Below, piece by piece: positions 7,346 through 15,711 of a stretch of DNA of 64,000 bases (its first letter is position 1; every line of letters starts with the position of its first letter). Under the pieces are notes generated by a model. That model searched no databases, was not told the origin of the DNA, and worked only from the letters and a program-made list of their open reading frames with translations. The position numbers and the translations under genes are program-made. This DNA is from Bacteroidales bacterium UBA1410. GTDB taxonomy: Bacteria > Bacteroidota > Bacteroidia > Bacteroidales > Dysgonomonadaceae. The stretch spans positions 8,248 through 72,247 of the forward strand of contig DBPW01000043.1 of assembly GCA_002305015.1 (NCBI GenBank), in the 5' to 3' direction.

Positions 7346-9331
7346 ATGAGATTAAATCTGAGTTCACAAATTACATTGAAAAGGATACCTAAAAGGTATT
7401 TTCAGCCCGAAAACGATTTTGAGGAATATATTCTGACGCGTTTCGAAAAAATTCCTACGTATATTTATGAAGATATCAATGAGGCATCGAAAGTTGTTGC
7501 CGATGAAATCGTCAAAAATCTTTTAGAGAACCAGAAAGAAGGTAAACCTTTTGTAATGGGCATTTGTGGAGGATCTTCTCCGCAGCTTATTTACGAAGAA
7601 TTAGTCCGCCGCCATAAGGAAGAAAATATCAGTTTTCGTAATTTGGTTGTTTTCAATATCTATGAGTATTATCCTGTTACCGATGTTTCGAAGAGCAATC
7701 TCCGGATGTTGAAGGATGTTTTTCTTGATCATATCGACATTGACCCTAATAACATCTATTCACCCGATCCGGCTGTTGAAAAAGATCTCATAGCAGAAAA
7801 TTGTGCAGCATACGAAGAAGCACTTCAATCGTTCGGGGGTATGGATTATTTGTTGCTGGGATTGGGCAGCAAAGGAAATATCGGATTCAATATGCCCGGG
7901 AGCAATCCCAATTCACGTACCCGATTGGTAATGTTAGATGGCGATTCACGTCGCGACTCCATAAGTATTTTTGGATCATTAGACCGAGTACCGGTAAGCG
8001 CTATCACAATGGGAATTTCGGATATGATGAAAGCTCGTCGAATCACCCTCATTGCATGGGGAGAACAAAAAGCAGAAAGCATAAAAAGAATGGTGGAAGG
8101 AAGTGTGAGTGAATCTATGCCTGCTTCTTTTTTGCAAACGCATCCAAACGCCAAGGTAATTATTGATCTTTCTGCTGCTTCCAATCTCACCCGCATCAGC
8201 TATCCCTGGCTGGTGACCAGTTGCGACTGGAACAATAAGCTCATTCGAAGAGCTATTGTTTGGTTGTGCAATCAGGTTGAAAAACCCATTCTAAAATTAA
8301 CCAATAAAGATTATAATGATAATGGCTTGAGCGAATTACTTACCATTTATGGCTCGGCATATAATGTAAACATCAAAATCTTCAACGATCTTCAGCATAC
8401 CATTACCGGTTGGCCGGGAGGAAAACCCGATGCCGATGATACCTATCGACCCGAAAGAGCAAAGCCTTATCCTAAAAGAGTAATCATTTTTAGCCCACAC
8501 CCCGATGACGACGTCATATCTATGGGTGGAACTTTCCAGCGGTTGGTAAATCAAGGACATGAAGTACATGTAGCGTATCAAACTTCGGGAAATATTGCCG
8601 TAAATGATGAAGAGGTAATCCGCTACATTTCGGTAATCAACAGCATTCGCAAGAGATTCGATCCTGGAAATGTAATTATTTTCGAAAAATATAACCAGAT
8701 CAAGAATTATCTTTTGTATGAGAAAAAGAAGGATGATATCGACACTCCTGATGTCCTTTTCATTAAGTCGCAAATACGAAGAGAGGAGGCACGTACTGCC
8801 GATCGTTATATTGGGTTATCCGATAAGAATATTCATTTTTTGGATCTTCCTTTTTACGAAACAGGGCGGGTGAAAAAGAAGCCAATTTCGGAAGAAGATG
8901 TGTTCATCGTGAAAGATTTCATCGAGACCATTAAACCTCACCAGATTTATGTGGCCGGCGATCTTGCCGACCCTCACGGTACACATAAGGTGTGTTTGGA
9001 CGCCGTTTTGGCTGCCATCGATTTACTTAAAGACGAAGATTGGTTTAAGGATTGCCGAATATGGATGTATCGTGGTGCCTGGATGGAGTGGGAAATCGAC
9101 CATATCGAAATGGCAGTTCCGTTATCGCCCGAAGAACTCCGGCAGAAACGCAACGCTATTCTAAAACATCAATCGCAAATGGAAAGCGCTCCTTTCCTTG
9201 GCGACGATGAACGATTGTTTTGGCAGCGTGCCGAAGAAAGAAATAAAGCTACTGCCGAATTGTATTGGAAATTGGGACTTGCCTCATACGAAGCCATTGA
9301 AGCATTTGTGGAATATAAGCCTATAAAATAA
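7346..9331 (+). CDS. NagB-like / LmbE (PIG-L) deacetylase fusion protein
   Basis: 661 residues in two parts. Residues 1-290 are a glucosamine-6-phosphate deaminase (NagB) domain; residues 375-620 are a PIG-L/LmbE-type zinc deacetylase with HPDDD (385-389) and DPHGTH (542-547). The fusion is usually annotated nagB in Bacteroidota. The NagB active site is degenerate here: the positions of E. coli Asp72, Asp141, His143 and Glu148 are Tyr106, Lys176, Asn178 and Met183. The sugar-phosphate loop GGSSP and the lysine in GEQKA remain. I therefore infer an intact deacetylase joined to a non-deaminating sugar-phosphate-binding domain. No nag genes are adjacent. Confidence 0.8.
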   Translation: MRLNLSSQITLKRIPKRYFQPENDFEEYILTRFEKIPTYIYEDINEASKVVADEIVKNLLENQKEGKPFVMGICGGSSPQLIYEELVRRHKEENISFRNLVVFNIYEYYPVTDVSKSNLRMLKDVFLDHIDIDPNNIYSPDPAVEKDLIAENCAAYEEALQSFGGMDYLLLGLGSKGNIGFNMPGSNPNSRTRLVMLDGDSRRDSISIFGSLDRVPVSAITMGISDMMKARRITLIAWGEQKAESIKRMVEGSVSESMPASFLQTHPNAKVIIDLSAASNLTRISYPWLVTSCDWNNKLIRRAIVWLCNQVEKPILKLTNKDYNDNGLSELLTIYGSAYNVNIKIFNDLQHTITGWPGGKPDADDTYRPERAKPYPKRVIIFSPHPDDDVISMGGTFQRLVNQGHEVHVAYQTSGNIAVNDEEVIRYISVINSIRKRFDPGNVIIFEKYNQIKNYLLYEKKKDDIDTPDVLFIKSQIRREEARTADRYIGLSDKNIHFLDLPFYETGRVKKKPISEEDVFIVKDFIETIKPHQIYVAGDLADPHGTHKVCLDAVLAAIDLLKDEDWFKDCRIWMYRGAWMEWEIDHIEMAVPLSPEELRQKRNAILKHQSQMESAPFLGDDERLFWQRAEERNKATAELYWKLGLASYEAIEAFVEYKPIK

Positions 9332-9358
9332 AAGGAAACATAATGCGAAATCTAAAGA

Positions 9359-9392
9359 AGAGATGTCCAACAGTGGATGTCTCTTTTTTTAA
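9359..9392 (+). terminator. Intrinsic terminator after the NagB/LmbE gene
   Basis: AGAGATGTCCA pairs with TGGATGTCTCT (11 bp with two G-U pairs) around a 4-base loop, followed by a run of seven or more T residues. It lies 28 bases after the stop. Confidence 0.75.
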
Positions 9393-9496
9393 CATTTTTT
9401 CGTTGCTAATTTCCAAAAAACCGTCCGAATTAGCCGTTATGTGGAAAAAAAGTGCTAAATTGAGCAACTTTTATATGAAAAAATAAATCGAAAGGG

Positions 9497-9886
9497 ATGA
9501 GTAAAGAAAAATTTCATATCGAATTCGTGATGGGAAATGTTTCGCAGAACAGTCTTTGGCGGATGGTCAGTCATCCCGAAGGACTGTCGGAGTGGTTTGC
9601 TGATGAGATATCAGTTGACGAAGAGTCCAATCAATACATTTTTACTTGGAACAAAGATAGCGAGTCGGCCAACGTTATTTTTTCCAGACCTCTGTCGGCT
9701 ATTCGCTTTCATTGGTTGGATGATGAGGATGAAAATTCCTATTTCGAATTTGCCCTTTATAAAGTGGAATTAACAGGTGATATGACGCTTGAGATTACCG
9801 ATTTTGCCGAACCCGACGAAAAAAGTGATGCTATTATTCTTTGGGAAACCCAAGTGGAAGAAATGAAGAGAAGATTGGGGATTTAA
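9497..9886 (+). CDS. START-like (SRPBCC fold) domain protein
   Basis: 129-residue cytoplasmic protein with no signal peptide. It resembles the Bacteroidota START-like family: KFHIEFVMGNVSQNSLWRMVSHPEGLSEWFADEIS at the N-terminus, VIFSRPLSAIRFHWLDDED in the middle and an amphipathic C-terminal helix WETQVEEMKRRL. The fold suggests binding of a hydrophobic ligand; the ligand is unknown. It stands 70 bases upstream of the LptF/G gene, which has its own -7 box. Confidence 0.75.
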   Translation: MSKEKFHIEFVMGNVSQNSLWRMVSHPEGLSEWFADEISVDEESNQYIFTWNKDSESANVIFSRPLSAIRFHWLDDEDENSYFEFALYKVELTGDMTLEITDFAEPDEKSDAIILWETQVEEMKRRLGI

Positions 9887-9912
9887 ATGCAATTTATCCG
9901 CATGATTTTTAC

Positions 9913-9920
9913 TATCTTTG
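9913..9920 (+). promoter_or_regulatory. -7 box for the LptF/G-ribBA operon
   Basis: TATCTTTG, an exact TAnnTTTG match. Predicted transcription start is near 9926. It overlaps an in-frame TTG at 9918, which therefore cannot be the start codon, and so fixes the ATG at 9957. Confidence 0.6.
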
Positions 9921-9956
9921 CAAAAAAATAGGAAGACGGTCTTTGGTTATCCTTTC

Positions 9957-11906
9957 ATGAGTAAAAAAATCCACATAAAGCGGTTAGATAGCTATCTTCT
10001 GCAAATATTCCTGCCCTTGTTTCTGATGACTTTTGCTATATGTCTTTTCCTGGTACTCATGCAGTTTCTTTGGAAATACATTTCAGATATGGTGGGTAAA
10101 GGACTGGAATTAAAGATTATTGCCGAAATGTTTTGGTATGCGGCTCTCAATCTTATTCCATTGGCACTCCCTTTGTCTATTTTGTTGGCTTCGCTTATGG
10201 TTTTTGGCAATCTTGGTGAAGATCTGGAACTTTTGGCAATAAAAACTTCCGGGATATCTTTGCTGAGAACCATGAGTCCGCTTATTGTTCTCACCGTTTT
10301 TATCAGCATCGGTGCCTTTTTTTTTCAAAACAATGCTATGCCTCGCATACAGACCAAATTTTACTCGTTGTTGATTTCTATCCGTCAAAAATCTCCCGAG
10401 TTGGATATCCCTTCAGGAGTTTTTTACCGTGGGATAGAGGGTTATAATCTTTTTGTGCAGAAGAAAGACCGTAAAACCGGCATGCTGTATGATGTTCTTA
10501 TTTACGATATATCCAAGAACAATGTCGATGAGATGGCGGTGATTGTTTGCGATTCGGCAAAAATGAGCATGTCGAAAGACAAGCTCTCCATTGTTCTTAC
10601 CTTGTATCATGGTCAGCAGTTTCAAAATTTCGAAGGAGGAACATCGAGCGATAATCGCGAATTTGTACCCTATTCACGCGAAAACTTCGAAGAAAAGCAA
10701 ATCCTCATTCCTTTCGATGCCAATTTTAACCGCATAGACGATTCCGCACTCGAAGAAAATGCTGCCAGCAATTATATGGCAAAGAATATTAAGCAGTTAA
10801 AAAGTTCGATTGACTCTATGCAATGCGAGATGGACAGCATGAATATCATCGACCGTAAAACGATGAAAAACTATTCTTTTTTTACGTTTAGAAACAGCTA
10901 TCCGCCTCAACAGAAAGATTCCGTTATACTAAAAGCAAAGAAAGAGATAATCAACATCGTTAGTCCCGACTCGTTGTTCGCTTCAAAAGATCTACAAACC
11001 AAATCTTCTATCTTGCAGAGTGCCTACGCAAAAGCCGAAAACAACAGCAACGAATTTTTGTTTCGTTCCATGTCGAAGATATCTACCCAGCGCATCATTA
11101 ACAGACATTGGATAGAGTGGCATCGAAAATTTACGTTGCCGTTTGCCTGTATCGTGTTCTTTTTTATTGGAGCTCCATTGGGTTCTATTGTTCGAAAAGG
11201 CGGATTGGGTATGCCCATTGTTATTTCGGTAATTTTGTTCATTATTTACTATATTTTCGATAATGTAGGCTATAAAATGGTGCGCGACGGTGTATGGGTG
11301 CACTGGGTGGGTATGTGGTTCAGCTCCATGATACTGTTGCCAATGGGTGTGTTTTTAACGTATAAAGCCATGAACGATTCTGCCATTTTGAACGGAGATA
11401 CCTATGCAGCTTTTTTCAGAAAAATATTTTTTATTCGTGAAAAGCGGAATTATCCCGTTAAAGAAGTCGTCATGGATAAACCCGATTATCGAGAAATTGC
11501 TCGTTATATTACTCAATTATCGGCCGATATCGATACCTATCTTTCTAAGTATCGTAAGCTGGGATATAAGACTTATTGGACAGACAATCAATATGAAGAA
11601 GAGTTGATTGCAATTAAAAATAAAATGGAATTCATGCTCAATATGGTTTCAAATTCAAAAAACTCCTTTATTCTGCAGAAAGCAGAAGCATATCCGGTCC
11701 TGATTCAGCATCAACGTCCGTTTAGAGCAAATTCCGTTATGGCACGAATTCTTATGTATCTTTTCCCTATAGGGATAATTTTCAAATTGATCTCTTTTCT
11801 TTTTGAAAGAAGAATCGCAAATGATTTAGAGAAGATAAAAAAATTAAATGCAGAGCTTCTTCATTTGGTTGATGAAGCGCTAAAGGCTGAAAACATAGCT
11901 GTGTAA
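9957..11906 (+). CDS. LptF/LptG-family lipopolysaccharide export permease
   Basis: Inner-membrane permease subunit of the LPS transport bridge. 649 residues starting MSKKIHIKRLDSYLLQIF. Three membrane helices lie in the first 130 residues, then a large periplasmic domain (about 135-390), then three helices (about 400-500). A C-terminal cytoplasmic extension of about 130 residues with another hydrophobic segment (ILMYLFPIGIIFKLISFLF) is longer than in proteobacterial LptF and LptG (about 360 residues), as in other Bacteroidota versions. Whether it is F or G is not decided. It is 19 bases upstream of ribBA, suggesting one transcript. Confidence 0.88.
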   Translation: MSKKIHIKRLDSYLLQIFLPLFLMTFAICLFLVLMQFLWKYISDMVGKGLELKIIAEMFWYAALNLIPLALPLSILLASLMVFGNLGEDLELLAIKTSGISLLRTMSPLIVLTVFISIGAFFFQNNAMPRIQTKFYSLLISIRQKSPELDIPSGVFYRGIEGYNLFVQKKDRKTGMLYDVLIYDISKNNVDEMAVIVCDSAKMSMSKDKLSIVLTLYHGQQFQNFEGGTSSDNREFVPYSRENFEEKQILIPFDANFNRIDDSALEENAASNYMAKNIKQLKSSIDSMQCEMDSMNIIDRKTMKNYSFFTFRNSYPPQQKDSVILKAKKEIINIVSPDSLFASKDLQTKSSILQSAYAKAENNSNEFLFRSMSKISTQRIINRHWIEWHRKFTLPFACIVFFFIGAPLGSIVRKGGLGMPIVISVILFIIYYIFDNVGYKMVRDGVWVHWVGMWFSSMILLPMGVFLTYKAMNDSAILNGDTYAAFFRKIFFIREKRNYPVKEVVMDKPDYREIARYITQLSADIDTYLSKYRKLGYKTYWTDNQYEEELIAIKNKMEFMLNMVSNSKNSFILQKAEAYPVLIQHQRPFRANSVMARILMYLFPIGIIFKLISFLFERRIANDLEKIKKLNAELLHLVDEALKAENIAV

Positions 11907-11925
11907 ATAAAAAATTCAAAAGTAT

Positions 11926-13140
11926 ATGGAAGAATATAAACTCAATACAATAGAGGAAGCGATCGAAGAAATAAAAAAAGGAAATTTCGTCATTGTGGTC
12001 GATGATGAAGATCGCGAGAACGAAGGTGATTTGGTGATCGCTGCTGAACATATCACTCCCGAAAAAATTAATTTTATGGAAACCCATGCACGTGGGCTCA
12101 TCTGCGTGCCGCTTACTATAGAACGGTGCGAAGAACTGGATCTGCCCATGATGGTAACTAACAATACTTCCATTCATTCCACACCGTTTACGGTTTCCGT
12201 AGATTTGCTCACGAACGGTTGTACCACAGGAATATCGGCATACGATCGTGCTCAAACCATTTTGGCGTTGACACGCGAAGGTACCCGACCGGAAGACTTA
12301 GGCCGTCCGGGACATATTTTCCCTCTTCGCGCGCAATCGAAAGGAGTACTTCGCCGTTCCGGTCACACCGAAGCAACTATTGATTTGGCACGTTTGGCCG
12401 GATTATATCCTGCCGGAGTATTAGCAGAAATCAAAAAAGAAGATGGTTCAATGGCACGTCTGCCCGAATTGATGGAAATGGCTAAGAAATTCAATCTCAA
12501 AATCATTTCGGTAGCCGACCTCATAAAATATCGTCTTCAGACCGAATCGCTTATCGAGCGAGGAGAAGAAGTTCATCTCCCTACGCAGTATGGCGATTTC
12601 ATGCTGATTCCTTTCCTCCAAAAAGCAACTAAACAAGAACATGTGGCGCTGATAAAAGGTTCATGGAAAAAAGATGAACCCATATTGGTACGTGTTCATT
12701 CATCGTGTATCACCGGAGACATTTTCGGTTCGTTGCGTTGCGAATGTGGTGAGCAACTTCACAAGGCTTTGCAGATGATTGAGGAAGAAGGGAAAGGAGT
12801 TCTTGTCTATCTCAATCAAGAAGGACGTGGTATTGGGCTAATGGCAAAAGTATCAGCATACAAACTTCAGGAGAAAGGTATGGATACAGTTGATGCCAAT
12901 TTGCATCTCGGGTATAGAGCCGATGAACGTGATTATGGGGTAGGGGCACAGATTCTGCGCAATCTCGGTGTAACCAAAATGCGTTTGATGACTAATAATC
13001 CCGTCAAACGCATAGGATTAGAGTCCTATGGATTGGAGGTTGTGGAAAATGTACCTTTAGAAATTATGCCCAATAAATACAATAAATTTTACATGGAAAC
13101 CAAAAAGAACAAGATGGGACACAAACTCCGGAACCTCTAA
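11926..13140 (+). CDS. ribBA: Bifunctional 3,4-dihydroxy-2-butanone 4-phosphate synthase / GTP cyclohydrolase II
   Basis: Both entry reactions of riboflavin synthesis in one protein of 404 residues. RibB domain (1-205): [11 protein letters not shown] metal and substrate site, [11 protein letters not shown], and [10 protein letters not shown]. RibA domain (about 210-400): the zinc cysteines in [18 protein letters not shown] and the catalytic [11 protein letters not shown]. Both domains look intact. It follows the LptF/G gene by 19 bases and ends before a terminator at 13273. It supplies RibH (3915) with its four-carbon substrate. Confidence 0.96.
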   Translation: MEEYKLNTIEEAIEEIKKGNFVIVVDDEDRENEGDLVIAAEHITPEKINFMETHARGLICVPLTIERCEELDLPMMVTNNTSIHSTPFTVSVDLLTNGCTTGISAYDRAQTILALTREGTRPEDLGRPGHIFPLRAQSKGVLRRSGHTEATIDLARLAGLYPAGVLAEIKKEDGSMARLPELMEMAKKFNLKIISVADLIKYRLQTESLIERGEEVHLPTQYGDFMLIPFLQKATKQEHVALIKGSWKKDEPILVRVHSSCITGDIFGSLRCECGEQLHKALQMIEEEGKGVLVYLNQEGRGIGLMAKVSAYKLQEKGMDTVDANLHLGYRADERDYGVGAQILRNLGVTKMRLMTNNPVKRIGLESYGLEVVENVPLEIMPNKYNKFYMETKKNKMGHKLRNL

Positions 13141-13272
13141 TCCGGGGTTTGCTATCATTTACCTTAATAAAAGCTGATGGATTTTTTATTGCTGTCAGCA
13201 TTCAAGTATATTTCACTCCTTACCGGTACGAGTAAATGTGTTGCTACGAAGGAGTAAAATATCGTTACATTT

Positions 13273-13298
13273 AAAGGAGCTTTCAGCTCCTTTTCTTT
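13273..13298 (+). terminator. Intrinsic terminator after ribBA
   Basis: AAAGGAGCT (13273-13281), loop TTC, AGCTCCTTT (13285-13293), then TCTTT. It lies in the convergent gap between ribBA and the MscS gene. The rest of 13141-13377 holds only a weaker ACTCCTT/AAGGAGT inverted repeat (13216-13256). Confidence 0.75.
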
Positions 13299-13377
13299 AT
13301 CGTTGGTTGTTAAAATCCTTCAGTAAAAGGGGCTTCTCAAATGTAAGATCGGCTTGATGTCAGGCATTAAGCTGATA

Positions 13378-14310
13378 TTAGGGTTGCTTGTCGGCTTGGT
13401 TTTCTTTTGCAAGGTGAACCGTCAGTTGAGGGAAAGGAATATTTAGGCCATTAAGGGTAAGTTGACGGTAAATTTCTTCGTTCAGATCGAACGTTACCGG
13501 CCAGAAATCTTCCGATTTTACCCAAACCCGGAGGACAAAATCGAGAGAACTCTCGTTTATTTTTGTCAGGCGGGCAAAAGGTTCGGGATCGGGCAGAATT
13601 TTTGGATGATTGTGGGCAATATCAAGAAGAATTTTTTTCACCATTTCGATATCCGATCCGTAATCTACCGCGGCCGTGATTTCGATTCTTCGGGTTTCTT
13701 GTGCACTGTAATTGGTTATGTTACCTGTAGAGAGCGGACCGTTGGGGATATAAACGGTTTTGTTGTCAGCAGTGGTTAGCGTGGTATATAGAATGCCTAC
13801 GCTTTTTACAGTTCCGGAAAGGTTTTGTGCTTCGATGTAGTCGCCTCCCTTAAACGGTTTGTTCAAGAGGAGCATTACTCCACCGGCAAAGTTGGCTAAG
13901 TTGTCTTTCACTGCCAAACCTACGGCTAATCCAACCGATCCGATTAATGCGGCCAACGAAACGGTTTGTTTTCCTACGACATTGACAATGATGATGAACA
14001 GGAAGGTATAGAAAAAAATATCGAATACACTTTTCAGAAAACTTCTTAATGCGATATCCATTCCCCGTCGAGTCATGAGTCGGTTGATAGCGAGGCTCAT
14101 TTTTTTGATCAGCCACCTGCCCACAAAAAAGATGATAAGTGCAAGCAGAATTTTTCCGGCAAAGTCGATACTCCCGGTTACTATCTTATTGAGGAGTTCT
14201 TCAAAACGACCCTCCTTGATGAGCTGGGCTGCCGTAGTAATCTCTTCTGCAGGGTTTATCAGCAATGTTTTAATAGAATCGGGCTGGGTAACAGCAGCGT
14301 TAATGTCCAT
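13378..14310 (-). CDS. MscS-family small-conductance mechanosensitive channel
   Basis: Inner-membrane tension-gated channel that releases solutes on osmotic downshock. 310 residues: a soluble N-terminus, membrane helices at about 52-70 and 92-112, and the pore-lining TM3 at about 118-140 with the glycine/alanine pattern LIGSVGLAVGLAVKDNLANFAGG. The cytoplasmic beta domain follows (GGDYIEAQNLSGTVKSVGILYTTLTT and IPNGPLSTGNITNYS). It has the three-helix MscS size. A single gene with its own promoter, divergent from the TPR gene at 14395. Confidence 0.92.
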   Translation of the reverse strand: MDINAAVTQPDSIKTLLINPAEEITTAAQLIKEGRFEELLNKIVTGSIDFAGKILLALIIFFVGRWLIKKMSLAINRLMTRRGMDIALRSFLKSVFDIFFYTFLFIIIVNVVGKQTVSLAALIGSVGLAVGLAVKDNLANFAGGVMLLLNKPFKGGDYIEAQNLSGTVKSVGILYTTLTTADNKTVYIPNGPLSTGNITNYSAQETRRIEITAAVDYGSDIEMVKKILLDIAHNHPKILPDPEPFARLTKINESSLDFVLRVWVKSEDFWPVTFDLNEEIYRQLTLNGLNIPFPQLTVHLAKENQADKQP

Positions 14311-14339
14311 TTTTTTGCTTTTTTAAAGGGTTAGGTTGG

Positions 14340-14347
14340 CAAATGTA
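14340..14347 (-). promoter_or_regulatory. -7 box for the MscS gene
   Basis: Minus-strand TACATTTG, an exact TAnnTTTG match, 30 bases upstream of the ATG at 14310. Back to back with the plus-strand box at 14361. Confidence 0.55.
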
Positions 14348-14360
14348 GACAAAATTGTGC

Positions 14361-14368
14361 TAAATTTG
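14361..14368 (+). promoter_or_regulatory. -7 box for the secreted TPR gene
   Basis: TAAATTTG, an exact TAnnTTTG match, 27 bases before the ATG at 14395. Its -33 region would overlap the minus-strand -7 box at 14340-14347, so the two promoters may compete. Confidence 0.55.
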
Positions 14369-14394
14369 TTGCGAATGAAGGTTTAATTCGTAGA

Positions 14395-15231
14395 ATGATG
14401 ACGAAGTTGTTGGGATATTTTCTTCTTTTTTTTGCCGTTTTTGTGTCGGCTGAGGCTCAGACTTACGAGCAGTGGATAGATAAATCGGCAGATCATCTTG
14501 AAAAAAATCGCCTCGACAGCGCCGAGTATACCCTCAAAAAAGCCATGCAGCTTGAGCCGTCGAATAAAAACAATGCTATGCTGCTCATGAGTATGGGGGT
14601 TATTCAGCGTGAGCTCGGCCGCTTAAATGATGCTTATATCTCGTTTACGGCGGCATTACCGGGTTATCCTCAACCCAATGTGGTTTTGCATAACCGGGCA
14701 TCGCTTTTATGCGATATGGATAAGTTTGATGAAGCCATGGCCGATTATAATACCATCTTGAATCGAGATTCTACCGATACCGAAGCTTATTATCGGCGAG
14801 GTGTGCTCTATCTGGAACAAAAAAACAGAGAAAAAGCGGAGTCCGATTTCCGGAGGGCTCAACAACTCGATCCTGACAATATGTATTCTCTTCTGAGCAA
14901 AGCATTGATTTATAAACTCGACGATAATTGGGAGGCAGCCGAAAAAGTATATACCCGGCTCATCGATGGCGAAGGAAATGCTTCCTCGGCGTTGTATATG
15001 AATCGTGCCGAGTGTTACGTGAATACGGAACAGCTTTTTAAAGCGTCGGCCGATTTGCGGATTGCCGAACCTAACGAGAAGCAAAATCCTTATTTTTATT
15101 TCCTGCGCGGCAGGGTGAGACTGATGCAATACGATAAAGTAGCTGCCAAAGCCGATTTTTTAAAAGCTAAGGAATTGGGCTACGATGCCCTAATAGCCGA
15201 TGAGTGGATAAGAAAATCGGAGAAACGTTAA
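14395..15231 (+). CDS. Secreted tetratricopeptide repeat protein
   Basis: 278 residues. Signal peptide MMTKLLGYFLLFFAVFVSAEAQ, cleaved probably after EAQ, so periplasmic. The mature part is built of consecutive TPR units, for example LEKNRLDSAEYTLKKAMQLEP, DKFDEAMADYNTILNRDS, LEQKNREKAESDFRRAQQLDP and DNWEAAEKVYTRLID. No catalytic domain. A scaffold role for envelope complexes is inference. A single gene ending in a terminator whose left arm starts within the stop codon. Confidence 0.8.
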   Translation: MMTKLLGYFLLFFAVFVSAEAQTYEQWIDKSADHLEKNRLDSAEYTLKKAMQLEPSNKNNAMLLMSMGVIQRELGRLNDAYISFTAALPGYPQPNVVLHNRASLLCDMDKFDEAMADYNTILNRDSTDTEAYYRRGVLYLEQKNREKAESDFRRAQQLDPDNMYSLLSKALIYKLDDNWEAAEKVYTRLIDGEGNASSALYMNRAECYVNTEQLFKASADLRIAEPNEKQNPYFYFLRGRVRLMQYDKVAAKADFLKAKELGYDALIADEWIRKSEKR

Positions 15232-15276
15232 AAAACAAATTTAGCTCGAAAATTTCGATCAAAAAATTTGTTTTTT
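15230..15276 (+). terminator. Intrinsic terminator overlapping the TPR stop codon
   Basis: AAAAAACAAATTT (15230-15242) pairs with AAATTTGTTTTTT (15264-15276), with an inner TCGAAA/TTTCGA stem. The arm begins in the stop codon and the hairpin ends in six T residues. Confidence 0.75.
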
Positions 15277-15402
15277 CAACTATTATCTATTAATTTTACA
15301 TGCGTATTACAGAAGTAATATTTCGTTTGCTAGAGAGCAGAGAAAGTAATCGAACTTAAAATGATCGTATTTTTTGTCGGGAAGATAAAATAGCGATATA
15401 GA

Positions 15403-15700
15403 ATAAAAAACAGGTTCCCTTCTTTTCCGCCTAAAAGCGGAAAGGGGGAACGAGGGTGTTCAACGGAAGATGAAGAGCGTTACCAAAGTGGCCACAAATC
15501 ACAAATTTGTGTTGCTTGGAAAAAAGACGATAAGTCTTGCGATTCATGATAACTTCTAATGAACACCCTTTCTTTTTTTGAGTATTTTGGCAGGGCGCAT
15601 TTTCCTACATATATCTCCTCCTTAGTTAGGTAGGCTCTGTTTGACGTGTATGTCGGTTAACGTTGTGTGAATGTAGAGCCGTCGACGGAGGAACATTACA
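15403..15700. other. Convergent intergenic island with nested inverted repeats
   Basis: No conventional gene lies between 15277 and 15711. Inverted repeats seen: GTTCCC (15414-15419) with GGGAAC (15446-15451), enclosing TTTCCGC/GCGGAAA; AGGGTGTTCA (15453-15462) with TGAACACCCT (15560-15569), enclosing CACAAAT/ATTTGTG and an AAGAC/GTCTT hairpin; and, separately, TCCTCC...GGCTCT (15616-15638) with AGAGCC...GGAGGA (15675-15692). It may be a structured RNA, a miniature repeat element or layered terminators; the sequence alone does not decide. 15277-15402 shows only small hairpins. Confidence 0.45.
15431..15547 (-). CDS. Possible 38-codon ORF within the structured island
   Basis: Minus-strand ORF starting MNRKTYRLFSKQHKF and ending NTLVPPFRF. 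It spans both arms of the AGGGTGTTCA inverted repeat, so its codons are constrained by that repeat. A 14-codon ORF (MRPAKILKKRKGVH, 15556-15600) lies just upstream of it on the same strand, preceded by AAGGAGGAG. No family recognised and no promoter box seen. It may simply be an open frame across a repeat element. Confidence 0.15.
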   Translation of the reverse strand: MNRKTYRLFSKQHKFVICGHFGNALHLPLNTLVPPFRF

Positions 15701-15711
15701 TTTATCCGTTA

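Noticed and set aside
9918..9956. TTG start for the LptF/G permease
   Set aside because: The TTG is part of the -7 box TATCTTTG, upstream of any transcription start; the ATG at 9957 starts a normal N-terminus.
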